Source: Actinoplanes sp. TBRC 11911
GTDB taxonomy: Bacteria > Actinomycetota > Actinomycetes > Mycobacteriales > Micromonosporaceae
Direction: 5' to 3'
Assembly: GCF_012933445.1 (NCBI RefSeq)
Contig: NZ_JABBNC010000053.1
Coordinates: 1 to 52,397 of the forward strand
DNA: 52,397 bases
Below, in pieces: positions 8,853 through 17,740 of this stretch (position 1 is its first letter; every line of letters starts with the position of its first letter). A program made the translations under genes and the position numbers. The notes below the pieces were generated by a model. That model was given only the letters and a program-made list of their open reading frames with translations. It searched no databases and was not told where the DNA came from.

Positions 8853-9496
8853 CTCGACGACATGCGTTGAAGGACCCAGGGCCAGCCTTGAGTCTGGAGT
8901 CTCCAAGTTCTCGCGCAGCAGGAGGCACTCATCCTTGAAGGCCGGGACTTGACCGGCCTTCAACTCCAGGGGCCGCCGTCGGCCAAGGCCACGAAGAAGC
9001 GGGCGCCCAGCGAGCGGACCACCTCCGAACCCCGTCTCTGAGTCCACCAGTTTCGAAGCCGGCCAGGTCACAAACACCGGGCGGTTCGCCCGGCAACTAC
9101 CTCTTCCCGTCCGCGCCGAGGACGAAAACGTGCACCCACAAGCTCATGAGCGCAGCGAAGCACGAGGGCTCGGGAAGAAGCCACCTGATTCCGAGCCTCT
9201 GATCACGCGACCCGCAGGCGATTCGTGGCGGATCTGCGCCGATCGTGCTGCGACCGAGCGGACCGTCGACCGTGGCTGGTGGCGGGGCTACCTGTGGTGT
9301 GACGTCCTGGCCGCGGGCGGCATGACTGTTGACTGCACGCCACGCTGCGGGTAACGACCGGCGCCACCGATTCGCGTGCACAGTCCTGGCGTCGCCACGG
9401 CTCCCTCATGACTGACCCCGGGGCGCGCCCGTGCTGGAGCGCGGAGCCTTTACGGTCACACTCGGGGTGCATCGGGCTCCGACCCCTCAAGACTTG
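8853..9496. other. Relic-rich stretch without a clear gene
   Basis: A minus-strand frame at 8811-9077 ends in a plausible protein-like segment (AFKDECLLLRENLETPDSRL, then THVVELGLDDLPAI), which could be the C-terminus of a lost gene. Its first half is low complexity. A second minus-strand frame (9097-9381) ends in a hydrophobic CFAALMSLWVHVFVLGADGK. Neither can be assigned. The stretch sits directly behind the truncated transposase and probably reflects past insertion and deletion. Confidence 0.35.
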
Positions 9497-10249
9497 TTAG
9501 GCCGGGTGTTGCTCGGCTAAGAAGCTTCCACGTTCGCGAAGTAGTCGCCGTACTCGATCGCCGAGCCGCGTGACCATGTAAGCAGGGACTCCGATGGTTC
9601 CGTAGGTGCCTCTTTCGACTTGGACGGCCAGCCCTAACGTGACTAGCTTGCCCAGAACTGCGTGTACGACTTCGCTAAGGTCTGGTCCGGGGATCGACAC
9701 CGAATCCGAGGGCCGGACCAAGTCGGGGACGGGCCGTGCTTCCAGGTAGTCATCCTTGCCGGGCTCGTACACGACGGAGGGAAGTCGGGCGAGAGCGTGT
9801 AGGTGCAGCACTTCGAGCTGCCGGACGACATCTATGGCCACACCCGAGACATCAACAGTTTCGTTACTGCTGAGCCCGTCGACGAACGCTCGTGCGAGAA
9901 GGTCGATCTTCCAGTCATCAAGAGATCGAGCAGCTGCCTCGACCGTCTGGGCCAATAGCTCCAGAGCAGTTGGGTCGCCCGATACGTTTTTCAGGAGGTC
10001 GTCCAACGCCGCGCTGGTCGCCTGATCCACAGCAAGACCGAACTGCTCCACGTTGCGGAGCCGGCGAGCTCGCCAAGACGTAATGAGCGCAATGCCCTCC
10101 TCGGCAAGTGATCCTCCGAACGCGCCGACTGTGGTTGCTTCTGCGGGTCCGAGACCGATCATGGCGGCCAGGGCAGTTACGCCGGCTGCGATCGAGTTGC
10201 CAGTCGCACGGCCAGTGACACTCCAGACGCGCGGCTCAATGTCTACCAC
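9497..10249 (-). CDS. Hypothetical protein, 250 aa
   Basis: I do not recognise the family. The start is GTG 10249 (VDIEPRVWSVTGRATGN). Residues 18-60 are glycine/alanine-rich and hydrophobic (AAGVTALAAMIGLGPAEATT), possibly a membrane-associated helical pair. A helical centre, AVDQATSAALDDLLKNVSGD, follows with AARSLDDWKIDLLARAFVDG. The last 60 residues look like a winged-helix fold (VVHAVLGKLVTLGLAVQVER, YMVTRLGDRVRRLL). Reading the minus strand, TACTGT at 10254-10259 lies about 7 nt before the GTG and fits a leaderless -10. The gene sits among other accessory genes of unknown function. Confidence 0.6.
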   Translation of the reverse strand: MVDIEPRVWSVTGRATGNSIAAGVTALAAMIGLGPAEATTVGAFGGSLAEEGIALITSWRARRLRNVEQFGLAVDQATSAALDDLLKNVSGDPTALELLAQTVEAAARSLDDWKIDLLARAFVDGLSSNETVDVSGVAIDVVRQLEVLHLHALARLPSVVYEPGKDDYLEARPVPDLVRPSDSVSIPGPDLSEVVHAVLGKLVTLGLAVQVERGTYGTIGVPAYMVTRLGDRVRRLLRERGSFLAEQHPA

Positions 10250-10434
10250 CCAGACAGTATCGGCGACGCCGGCAACTCAACCGATATGCACTTTGAGGAG
10301 TCCGATTACGTCCCGTGACTAAAACACCGGCTCGATTCGACGGATGCCCCTGCTGCTGCCGATCACCACAGCCACGACCTCCCGCAACGGTTTAGATCGG
10401 GAGTCTAGTAGGGCGCACAAGCTCAGCTCGGCTG

Positions 10435-10472
10435 GCATTGATACTAATCGGCTGCATTGATACTAAACGGCC
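10435..10472 (+). repeat. Two tandem 19-bp repeats upstream of the AlbA-like gene
   Basis: GCATTGATACTAATCGGCT (10435-10453) is followed immediately by GCATTGATACTAAACGGCC (10454-10472), 17 of 19 identical. The pair ends 46 nt before the ATG of the AlbA/Schlafen-like gene. Tandem direct repeats at this spacing suggest a binding site for a regulator, possibly the product itself (inference). Confidence 0.7.
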
Positions 10473-10518
10473 CTAACCCACTGGACGCCTCGACGATAGC
10501 CGAGTAAGCCTAGCGAGC

Positions 10519-11484
10519 ATGGTGAAGCGGGCCCTGATCGAGGCTATGGTCGTTACGGCCGTCGAAATCGTCCTGGCGGGCGGTGCAGTCGAGGACGAGC
10601 GTGTGGAGTGCAAGTCGACATTGTTTGATCCGAACCGACCACGCCAACTTGCTGGCGCGGCCAACGCCGCCCTTGGTGAAGACATCCTCTGGATCGTTGG
10701 TGTCGACGAGGACGGTAAGAAGCTAGTCCCGCTCGATGAGAGCGTCGACCCGGCCGACTGGTGGAGCCAGGTCACGAAGGCCTTCGACGACGGCATTGCG
10801 CCGGATCTGACCTTCTTGCGGGTGTCAGTGCCTGGAGGAACCGTGCTCGCTCTGTATTTCGCCACGGACCGTGCTCCGTATGCGATCAAGAACCTCGGTG
10901 GCGGAGCTCCGCAGCTAGAGGTGCCGTGGCGCGAAGGGACGAAAACTCGCAGCGCCAAGCGTCGCGAGCTGCTGCGCATACTCTTGCCGGCCTCACACGT
11001 TCCGGCCGTTACCCCCGTCGGCGCCGCCTGCCTGATTGGTGACGATCGCAGCGGGGAGATCTTCTTTTCAGGCTTCGTGGCGCTTTACGTCGAGCTGGGC
11101 TCGACCGACTCCATCGTTCTTCCCGCACACCGGATGAGCGGCACGCTGCGCATCGGCGGCATCGAGAACCATTTCACGCCGACTATCGTGACGCCGACGG
11201 AGGATGATTTCGTCCGATCGGGAGGCATCGAAGCTCACCCGGACGGCGCGTACTGCCGTACATCAGGAGAGCTTCGTATCCGCCCAACCTGTTCGCTCGG
11301 CGAACCGACCACCGAGTTGTCCGCGCTACTCCGGGACTTTACGGAGTGTACCGTCGAACTTACCCTCGGCATGGTCGGGGTTACCCGTCCCGCGCATGTG
11401 GCGATGCGCTTTACCAGCCTTTTCGACAAAGCGAAAGGCCCGACTCTACGGGTTGGGCTAGCTCTGTCCGCAATGGCACGCTAG
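10519..11484 (+). CDS. AlbA_2/Schlafen-like (divergent AAA_4) domain protein
   Basis: In this 321-aa protein, residues about 25-140 resemble the AlbA_2/Schlafen_AAA_4 domain: DERVECKSTLF, then PRQLAGAANAALGEDILWIV-GVDEDG with the typical 'E.K......L...ANA..G....GV.D.G' order. Such domains bind nucleic acid or nucleotides and occur in transcription factors, Schlafen-type tRNA nucleases and defence proteins. The C-terminal 180 residues are beta-rich and of unknown function (LIGDDRSGEIFFSGFVALYV). There is no obvious strong RBS before ATG 10519. The gene stands alone between two minus-strand hypotheticals in the island. Confidence 0.65.
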   Translation: MVKRALIEAMVVTAVEIVLAGGAVEDERVECKSTLFDPNRPRQLAGAANAALGEDILWIVGVDEDGKKLVPLDESVDPADWWSQVTKAFDDGIAPDLTFLRVSVPGGTVLALYFATDRAPYAIKNLGGGAPQLEVPWREGTKTRSAKRRELLRILLPASHVPAVTPVGAACLIGDDRSGEIFFSGFVALYVELGSTDSIVLPAHRMSGTLRIGGIENHFTPTIVTPTEDDFVRSGGIEAHPDGAYCRTSGELRIRPTCSLGEPTTELSALLRDFTECTVELTLGMVGVTRPAHVAMRFTSLFDKAKGPTLRVGLALSAMAR

Positions 11485-11577
11485 CCACCTCTGCTTGGCC
11501 ACGCGACTCAGAGTGGTCACTGTGGGCCTAGTCACGGTGGCTGATGCGCCAGACGTGGAATGATCAGGACCTGAGGG

Positions 11578-12183
11578 CTACAGGTCTTGGGGACTGACAA
11601 CACGTCGAGCGCCTGGCGGCTTACCTGCAAATAACGCGCTGGCCAGCGTGAAGCGCAACGTCGTCAGCCCGCCACGTGCTTCCTCAAGCTCACGACGTAT
11701 CTGACCGAGTTCCTCCAACGTCTGCGGTCCGGGAGCTTGAGCTTTCGGGTGGAACGTCCGCCATTGTGCGGCTGCACCTCGCTCACGGATCAAAGTGTCC
11801 AGCTCCTCCTGCGAGCGGATGGTGCGCAACGCCTCTGCGCTGAGAAGCGTCTTCCGATCCTCCGTGCTCCAAATACTGTGCATGACCGAGTGCCGACTGT
11901 CGAGGATCCCGCGGACGGCGTCCAAGACGCGGTTCGCGTACTCGTGCATCTCGCCTTCGAAAAACTCGGTATTCTTTTGCTTGACGGTTTTGATGAGGTC
12001 GCCGCTAGACTTCTTGAGTAACTCCTCAAACGACATAGAGCCCTTGAGCGCTACGAGAACCAACGCGAGTTCTTGGTCGACACGTGCTGCCGCAATCGCT
12101 ACTCGTCCGATCTCGGCGAGGATGTATGCGTTCGGATACATGTCATCGATCCGCGTGCTCGTCCAGTCGAACTCTTCTCCCAT
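11578..12183 (-). CDS. Hypothetical helical protein with possible HEPN motif
   Basis: The start is placed at ATG 12183 (MGEEFDWTSTRIDD) rather than the upstream 12201. The protein of about 201 aa is almost all helical. An N-terminal segment, AEIGRVAIAAARVDQELALV, is followed by VLDAVRGILDSRHSVMHSIW, in which R-H-S-V-M-H fits the R-x4-H signature of HEPN-fold ribonucleases. The C-terminus is a charged coiled-coil (EELGQIRRELEEARGGLTTL). HEPN membership rests on one motif plus helical content, so it is a suggestion; the neighbourhood of other conflict-type genes makes it more plausible. The gene runs divergently from the TM/STAND operon, with the 8-mer repeat tract between them. Confidence 0.55.
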   Translation of the reverse strand: MGEEFDWTSTRIDDMYPNAYILAEIGRVAIAAARVDQELALVLVALKGSMSFEELLKKSSGDLIKTVKQKNTEFFEGEMHEYANRVLDAVRGILDSRHSVMHSIWSTEDRKTLLSAEALRTIRSQEELDTLIRERGAAAQWRTFHPKAQAPGPQTLEELGQIRRELEEARGGLTTLRFTLASALFAGKPPGARRVVSPQDL

Positions 12184-12233
12184 AGCAACACTCAACGCCA
12201 CTTAAACCTCGAACTCAACCTCAAATGGTTGCT

Positions 12234-12265
12234 CGCCAGTGCGCCAGTGCGCCAGTGCGCCAGTG
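12234..12265 (+). repeat. Four perfect tandem copies of an 8-mer
   Basis: CGCCAGTG occurs four times back to back at 12234-12241, 12242-12249, 12250-12257 and 12258-12265. The tract lies in the divergent intergenic region, 51 nt upstream of the HEPN-like gene start and 177 nt upstream of the two-TM gene start. An 8-bp unit changes promoter spacing with each slip and cannot be neutral in phase if transcribed as part of an ORF. Confidence 0.9.
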
Positions 12266-12441
12266 TAGACAACGCGACGGTTCGGACTGTCCGGCCAAGC
12301 CCCCGGAAGTCCTCATGGACGGGGCTGACTTCGATGCTGGCTGCCTGTGGGCAGATTCCACGAAGTCCTTCGCAGCGTCAGCGGAGCGATCGGCGGCGCT
12401 GACTCCTCCGCCTGCGTGGCTTCAAATGGCGGGTTGTAGCA

Positions 12442-12909
12442 ATGTTGGACAATACAGCGGTGGCTGGTTCGAAGAAGACCTTGTTGTGGGGCGGTCTGCT
12501 GCTTGGTGGCCTGACGCTGGTGGGTGCAGGGATCTGGTTCGGCTTGACCCAACTCGATACGGCGGATCAATGGGGTAGCGTGATCGGCTCCTTGGTTGCG
12601 CTCATCGGCCTACCGCTCACGATCTACGGAGTCATACTCGCCCGTCGTTCGAGCGTGCAGGCGAACTCGGAAGCGATCCAGCTTCAGACCGTGACTGGCT
12701 CGAGCGTTGGCGGAAGCGTGACCCAGATTCACGGGGTGGGCGGAAATGTGTCAGTAGGACTGCCCTTGGCGGCTGCACCGCCATCCGCATCCGCATTCAG
12801 CCCAGTGGCTTTGGCTGAGGAAGGCGGGTGTTCAGGGCACGCGTCAAGCGAGTTCGGCTCGGTACGGCGGCCCGGTGACGTCATAGGCGACGTCGGAGTT
12901 GACCGATGA
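12442..12909 (+). CDS. Two-TM protein with Gly/Val tag, partner of STAND NTPase
   Basis: This 155-aa protein has TM1 at about residues 13-35 (KTLLWGGLLLGGLTLVGAGI) and TM2 at about 45-67 (GSVIGSLVALIGLPLTIYGV). A short cytosolic linker and the segment GSSVGGSVTQIHGVGGNVSV (about 86-105) follow. The same kind of segment appears at the N-terminus of the next protein. The last 50 residues are low complexity. The stop TGA (12907-12909) overlaps the ATG of the STAND gene (12906), so translation is coupled. I infer that this is the membrane anchor or effector of a two-component signalling system and that the shared tag mediates pairing. Confidence 0.65.
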   Translation: MLDNTAVAGSKKTLLWGGLLLGGLTLVGAGIWFGLTQLDTADQWGSVIGSLVALIGLPLTIYGVILARRSSVQANSEAIQLQTVTGSSVGGSVTQIHGVGGNVSVGLPLAAAPPSASAFSPVALAEEGGCSGHASSEFGSVRRPGDVIGDVGVDR

Positions 12910-15900
12910 GTGCACTGTGGCGACCGTCATCCTCGGCTGGGCAGTCGATCAAGAACAGTGTCGTCTTCGGCGACATCGTCCAGATTTCCGGCGTCCGTGG
13001 GAGCGTCACGATAAGCAATGAGCGGCCGATGTACCGGGTTTTACCCGCCACGGTGACACCTGTCCGGTTGAGCCGTGAACAAGCACGCGCTCAGCCGAGC
13101 CGCGTGTTGCTGGCCCGGCATCGTGTCGTGCCGTTCAGCGGGCGCGCTCGGACCTGGAACGATCTCACTGAATGGAGGGGCAACGCTCAGCCGATCACGG
13201 CCCGCCTGCTGCATGCCACAGGTGGTCAGGGCAAAACCCGCCTCGCAGCGGAATTCGCGACGCAGTGCGCCAGTGCTGGATGGACTGTCTGGGAGGTAGC
13301 TCCCACTGCGGCATCCGTCTATGGAACCGGACAACCGATTGACCTTCAGGGTACGGGGCTTCTGGCGATTGTGGACTATGCCGACCGATGGCCCATGTCT
13401 GCCTTGCTTGCTCTGTTCTCTCACCTCCACCGCCTGCAGGCGACAACCGGCATGAAAGTGCGAATCTTGTTGCTTGCTCGCTCATCTGGCTACTGGTGGC
13501 CAGCTCTAGCTTCGCGTGCCGATACCGATATGAACATCGAGGTTAGTGAGACCAAGCTGCCGGCCCTTGCCGCAGACAGCGACGATGACCGCAATTCCCT
13601 TTTTGTTACCGCGGCGGACCATTTTGCCTCGGTCTTGGGTATCGACGGTACCGGGAATTGGTCGCCGCCGACCTTGCAGGGCGATGACTTCCGACACGTC
13701 TTGGCCGTGCACATGGCCGCCTTGGCCACCGTCGCGGCTTCCTGGCACGGCGATACGCCGCCGGCCTCTCCGGCTGCGATCTCCGCTTACCTGCTTCGGC
13801 GTGAACAAGCCCACTGGCAGCAGCTGTACTCCCGCACCGAAAATTCGATCGCCACACCCCCCGTGGTGATGCAACGCGCGACTTACACCGCCACCTTAAC
13901 TGGCGCCCTGCCTCGGACAGCCGCCCGCCGAGCCTTGGTACAGGTGCAACTCGCTGGTGATGTCCAGTCCGCCGACCGGATCATCGACGAACACCGCGGC
14001 TGTTATCCGCCCGCCGACGAACGCACCGTCCTTGAGGCACTTCATCCCGATCGGCTCGGCGAGGATCTTGTTGCTCTGTCCACTCCTGGGCACGGCAACA
14101 ATGAGGTCGCGAGCTTGGTCGACGATTGGGTCTTGGCTGCCCCCGCTGCCCTCGTCGTTATGGAACAAGATCCACTAAGGCGGGCCTCTACAGCGATTAT
14201 CGTTCTCATCGAGACGGCCCACCGCTGGCCACACATCGCGACCGAGGTGCTTTACCCTCTTGTACGCGAGTACCCAGATCTCGTAATCGCCGCAGGCGGC
14301 GCCGCCGTCGCCCGCCTCACCACAATACCCGGCCTAGACCCCACCATTTTGGAACGTCTTGAGGAGCTACTTCCTGATGGCCGGCACACTGATCTTGACA
14401 TCGCCGCCGCCGCTATTAGCAACTGCCTCACCCGATATCGCCTATCTCGCGTTGCCGATGTCGCCGAACGAGCTGGCCTTCATGCCACTCATGCCCGGCG
14501 GTTGTTCTTCGCTGGCCGACATGGCGAAGCCCTACCTGCGGCCCAAGAGGCTGTCGCCCTATATCGGAGGCTTACCGCAGCCGACCCTGCTGCGTTACAT
14601 CCTGGACTTGGCGCGTCGTTGAGCATTCACTGCGCCGTCTTGGCGGAGTTGGGTCGACATGACGAAGCCCTGTCCTCGGCCAATGAAGCTGTTGCCATAT
14701 ACCGACCCCTTGCCACGGCGAACCCGTCCGAATACCTGCCCAATCTCGCCCTCATGCTGACGAGTCAGGGCGGCCGTCTGGCCGCGTTGGGGCGTAGAGC
14801 CGAGGCACTTGTGTCGACAGCGGAAGCTGTCACGCAGTATCGAACGCTTGCCGTAGCGGACCCAGCCGCCTACCTTCCCGACCTCGCTGGGTCATTAAAC
14901 AACCTCAGTAATCACCTCTCCGATCTTGGCCACCTGAATGAATGTATTGAGGCAGCCGACGAAGCCGTCAGCATTCAACGGCGACTGGCAAGTGCCAACT
15001 CCGCTGTTTACCTTCCAGATCTCGCCCTATCCTTGCATAATCTCGGAAAGCATCTATCGGGCCTTGGTAGGCGTGAGGAAGCGGTCGCATCGACAAGGGA
15101 AGCAGTTCTTATTCGTCGGCAACTCGCCGATATAAACCCTGCTGCGCACCTTTCGGATCTTGCCGGGTCGTTGAATAACCTTAGTAATCACCTGTCCGAG
15201 CTGGGAGAGTCGGAAGCAGGACTTCTTGCGGCAGAGGAGGCCGTGGCCATTCGGCGGCAGCTCGCGGAGGTCAACCCCTTAGCCTATTTACCTAATCTAG
15301 CCTTGGTGCTCAACAATTTCGGAAATCATCTCGCCAAATGTGGCAAACACGTCGAAGGCCTCGCCGCTGCTCAGGAAGCGGTCGCTCACTATCGGAAGCT
15401 TGTTGCGTCTCATCCAGCGATGTACCTGAGCATCCTCGCTGGATGTCTAGTTAACCTTAGTAACCACCTATCCGCCATCGGGCGGAATGACGAAGCGGTC
15501 GCGGCAGCGGACGAAGCGGTTAACCACTACCGAGTTGCGTCAGTTAAATCGGCCGCCCAGGTCCCCGGCCTCGCGGCGGCTTTGAACAGCTTCGGCACGC
15601 ACTTATGCGAAATTGGTCGGCACGATGAGGCACTCGCAGCGATCCGGGAAGCGCTGGCGATCCGTCAACAGCTTGCCGCAGTCAATACGGTCGCGTATTC
15701 ACCCGATCTCGCTAGCTCGTTATGTGCTTACGCAAAGGTGTGCCTTAGGGCAGAGGTCAACTTGCCGCAGGCGCTGGAGAAAACGATGGAAGCGATCGAT
15801 ATCTACACGGAGTTGTCCGAGCAGCTACCCCAGGCTTTCCTCGATTATCTCTATGGGACGTATTTAATGCTGGCCGACGTCTTGCAGAGAATTGGCCGCG

Positions 15901-15956
15901 ACGGCGACGCGGACCGTATTCGCCGACAGCTTGGTGAGGTTATTTCTGGCCTATAG
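12906..15956 (+). CDS. STAND NTPase with C-terminal TPR array
   Basis: The protein has 1016 aa. The N-terminal tag (about residues 17-37: NSVVFGDIVQISG, then VRGSVTIS) precedes a P-loop NTPase with Walker A HATGGQGKT (103-111) and Walker B LLAIVDYAD (152-160), followed by an R-containing sensor strand, VRILLLARSSGYWW. After a helical arm region come roughly nine to ten tetratricopeptide repeats (about 520-990) with a period near 45 residues and recurring motifs such as GRHDEAL, EAVAIRRQLA and YLPDLA.SLNNLSNHL. STAND proteins use the repeats to sense a ligand and the NTPase to trigger an effector. No effector domain is visible in this protein, so the coupled two-TM protein is the best candidate (inference). 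The GC content is lower than in region E. Confidence 0.8.
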   Translation: MSALWRPSSSAGQSIKNSVVFGDIVQISGVRGSVTISNERPMYRVLPATVTPVRLSREQARAQPSRVLLARHRVVPFSGRARTWNDLTEWRGNAQPITARLLHATGGQGKTRLAAEFATQCASAGWTVWEVAPTAASVYGTGQPIDLQGTGLLAIVDYADRWPMSALLALFSHLHRLQATTGMKVRILLLARSSGYWWPALASRADTDMNIEVSETKLPALAADSDDDRNSLFVTAADHFASVLGIDGTGNWSPPTLQGDDFRHVLAVHMAALATVAASWHGDTPPASPAAISAYLLRREQAHWQQLYSRTENSIATPPVVMQRATYTATLTGALPRTAARRALVQVQLAGDVQSADRIIDEHRGCYPPADERTVLEALHPDRLGEDLVALSTPGHGNNEVASLVDDWVLAAPAALVVMEQDPLRRASTAIIVLIETAHRWPHIATEVLYPLVREYPDLVIAAGGAAVARLTTIPGLDPTILERLEELLPDGRHTDLDIAAAAISNCLTRYRLSRVADVAERAGLHATHARRLFFAGRHGEALPAAQEAVALYRRLTAADPAALHPGLGASLSIHCAVLAELGRHDEALSSANEAVAIYRPLATANPSEYLPNLALMLTSQGGRLAALGRRAEALVSTAEAVTQYRTLAVADPAAYLPDLAGSLNNLSNHLSDLGHLNECIEAADEAVSIQRRLASANSAVYLPDLALSLHNLGKHLSGLGRREEAVASTREAVLIRRQLADINPAAHLSDLAGSLNNLSNHLSELGESEAGLLAAEEAVAIRRQLAEVNPLAYLPNLALVLNNFGNHLAKCGKHVEGLAAAQEAVAHYRKLVASHPAMYLSILAGCLVNLSNHLSAIGRNDEAVAAADEAVNHYRVASVKSAAQVPGLAAALNSFGTHLCEIGRHDEALAAIREALAIRQQLAAVNTVAYSPDLASSLCAYAKVCLRAEVNLPQALEKTMEAIDIYTELSEQLPQAFLDYLYGTYLMLADVLQRIGRDGDADRIRRQLGEVISGL

Positions 15957-16049
15957 TTTGAGCTGCTCAGGCTTACGGCCTGTCCGCCCTACGGTGGGCA
16001 AGCTTTCCTACCATCGCTGGACCTGCCGATGCGGGCACCACTGGCTACT
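15957..16049. other. Short gap between STAND gene and recombinase (convergent)
   Basis: No ORF or hairpin of note was found. The two genes converge here, so any terminator lies in the recombinase 3' region, where the AAACCCCAT inverted repeat is found. Confidence 0.4.
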
Positions 16050-17708
16050 TCAGATGCGAGGCCGCGGGGCGCAAGACAGCTCGGACACGTTAAACCCCAT
16101 ATCGATCATCACGCTCTGAGTGAGATCGGATGGGGTTTCTTGCTGTGCCGCTCCGATGCAGTTTTCGCATCCGCCGCAACGGTTCCTCGCCGCGGTAGTC
16201 GTGCTGTTTAGCCGATTGTGGCCGGTCTCCCGCAGACCGCTGCATTTCTGCCGCGGGCCTACCGCGTCTGATTCGTCCCGCACCCGCACCGGTGTGATCG
16301 GCTGATCGTCGGCGGTCTCGATCTTGATGCTGCCCGAGCCGCAGACGATGACCGCTTCACGTCGCCGTAGATTTGCGGCAAGGCTGGCGACGCCGCCCAC
16401 CCCGGGGAGCGCCGCATTCCCGGCGATCACCTGCTCGACGAGCCGTGCCTCCGACCAGTACACCCACGGCGGCGCGTCCTCGGCGGCAGGTTGTGCGCTG
16501 GTGTGCCCATGCCGGCACCGGTAGCCGGGCCGCCCGTTAACCCAATGCCCGGACAGCCTGCGGCCACAGTCGGCGCACATCAGCAGCCCGGTCAGCGCAT
16601 ACCGACGCTGCGAGCCGTCTTCCGGCACGGCCTGCGCACTGATCTCTTGTGCTGCGGTGAAGTCGTCGTCGCTGACCAGGGCCGGGTGGGTCCGGTCCGC
16701 CGAGATCGCCCAGTCAGCGCGCGGATTCCAGATCCGCACCGGGCCCAGACTCGTCCGTTTGTCGCCCGGCACTGCCTCCCGGTGATCGGTGTACTGCCGG
16801 TTCCAGACCTGCCGGCCGGTGTAGCGCGGGTTGGCCAGGATCGCCGCGACCGTACGCAGCGTCCACACCGCCTGGGCGCGGTGCGGATTGCGGACCCGGT
16901 CGTAGACACCCGGTGACGGGATGCGTCGTTCGTTGAGCTCGCGGGCGATGCCAGCGGCGCTCATGCCCGCGAGGCGACAGGCGAAGATCCATCGCACGTG
17001 CGGGGCCGTCACCGGATCCACATCCAGGCGATGCCGGCGCCGGCCCCAACTCGCCTGAACCTGATTCGGGTGCGGGCCAGCATCGACCAGCTGGTAGCCG
17101 TACGGCGGGCGGCCGCCCAGGTGACGGCCCTGTTCACGCGCCTGTGCCGCCATCGCCGAGCGCACCCGGAATCGAGTACGGAGCACTTCGCGCTGTGACT
17201 GATGACCCAACATCATCAACAACGCCCGATGCTCCGGGTCGTCGAGGTCGACCGGGCCTTGTGCCTCGGGCAGCCACAACTGCACTCCGCAGCCCGCCAA
17301 GGTCTCGATCACCCGGCGGGCCTCACCGCCGGCGAACGCCCGCTCGAACTCACCGACCACGACCGCGTCGAACCCGCGATCGGGGTCGGCGGCCGCGGCA
17401 AGAAGCTCAGCCGCCTGCGGCCTCTTAACCCAAGGCACACTGCGCGAGGCGCCTGGATCGAAGAACTCCACCACGATCCGGCCCCGGCCGGCGACCACAC
17501 GCTGCGCCGCCTCGATCTGCCACGCCCGTGAGGACACCGGATCCTGATATCCAGTGGTGGAGATCCGCCCGTAAAACGCGAACCTCAACCCGCCACCAAC
17601 GCGCGGTTGCCCGCGGCCCCGGACCCGCGGAACCGACGGCGTCGCAGACACCCAGGCGTCGAACGAACTCGAGGATGAACCGGACGGAGAACTGGAGCGG
17701 ACGGGCAT
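16050..17708 (-). CDS. Large serine recombinase / integrase
   Basis: This 552-aa protein has the architecture of large serine recombinases. The N-terminal catalytic domain has AFYGRIST (Arg48, nucleophile Ser50), VVVGEFERAF and an R-containing REVLRTRFRVR. The Recombinase domain (about 190-340) has GGRPPYGYQL, GIARELNERRIPSPG and ILANPRYTGRQVWNRQ. A zinc ribbon, CADCGRRLSG and YRCRHGH, follows at about 385-415. The first 35 residues are Ser/Pro/Arg-rich and may be unnecessary. GAGGTGATC precedes the ATG. The last 80 residues are poorly conserved-looking and contain a long inverted repeat, so the natural 3' end may have been altered. Such enzymes integrate phages and ICEs at an att site usually next to the gene; it is the likely mover of the island. 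Confidence 0.8.
   Translation of the reverse strand: MPVRSSSPSGSSSSSFDAWVSATPSVPRVRGRGQPRVGGGLRFAFYGRISTTGYQDPVSSRAWQIEAAQRVVAGRGRIVVEFFDPGASRSVPWVKRPQAAELLAAAADPDRGFDAVVVGEFERAFAGGEARRVIETLAGCGVQLWLPEAQGPVDLDDPEHRALLMMLGHQSQREVLRTRFRVRSAMAAQAREQGRHLGGRPPYGYQLVDAGPHPNQVQASWGRRRHRLDVDPVTAPHVRWIFACRLAGMSAAGIARELNERRIPSPGVYDRVRNPHRAQAVWTLRTVAAILANPRYTGRQVWNRQYTDHREAVPGDKRTSLGPVRIWNPRADWAISADRTHPALVSDDDFTAAQEISAQAVPEDGSQRRYALTGLLMCADCGRRLSGHWVNGRPGYRCRHGHTSAQPAAEDAPPWVYWSEARLVEQVIAGNAALPGVGGVASLAANLRRREAVIVCGSGSIKIETADDQPITPVRVRDESDAVGPRQKCSGLRETGHNRLNSTTTAARNRCGGCENCIGAAQQETPSDLTQSVMIDMGFNVSELSCAPRPRI
16092..16138 (-). terminator. Inverted repeat at the recombinase 3' end
   Basis: AAACCCCAT (16092-16100) pairs with ATGGGGTTT (16130-16138). 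Inner arms CGATC (16103-16107) and GATCG (16124-16128) can extend the stem around a 16-nt loop. The arm ending in a T run suits a transcription terminator for the leftward recombinase, although it lies just inside the annotated frame; an attachment-site arm is the alternative. Confidence 0.45.
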
Positions 17709-17740
17709 CGCCGATCACCTCACCGCAGAGGAAACGAGCC

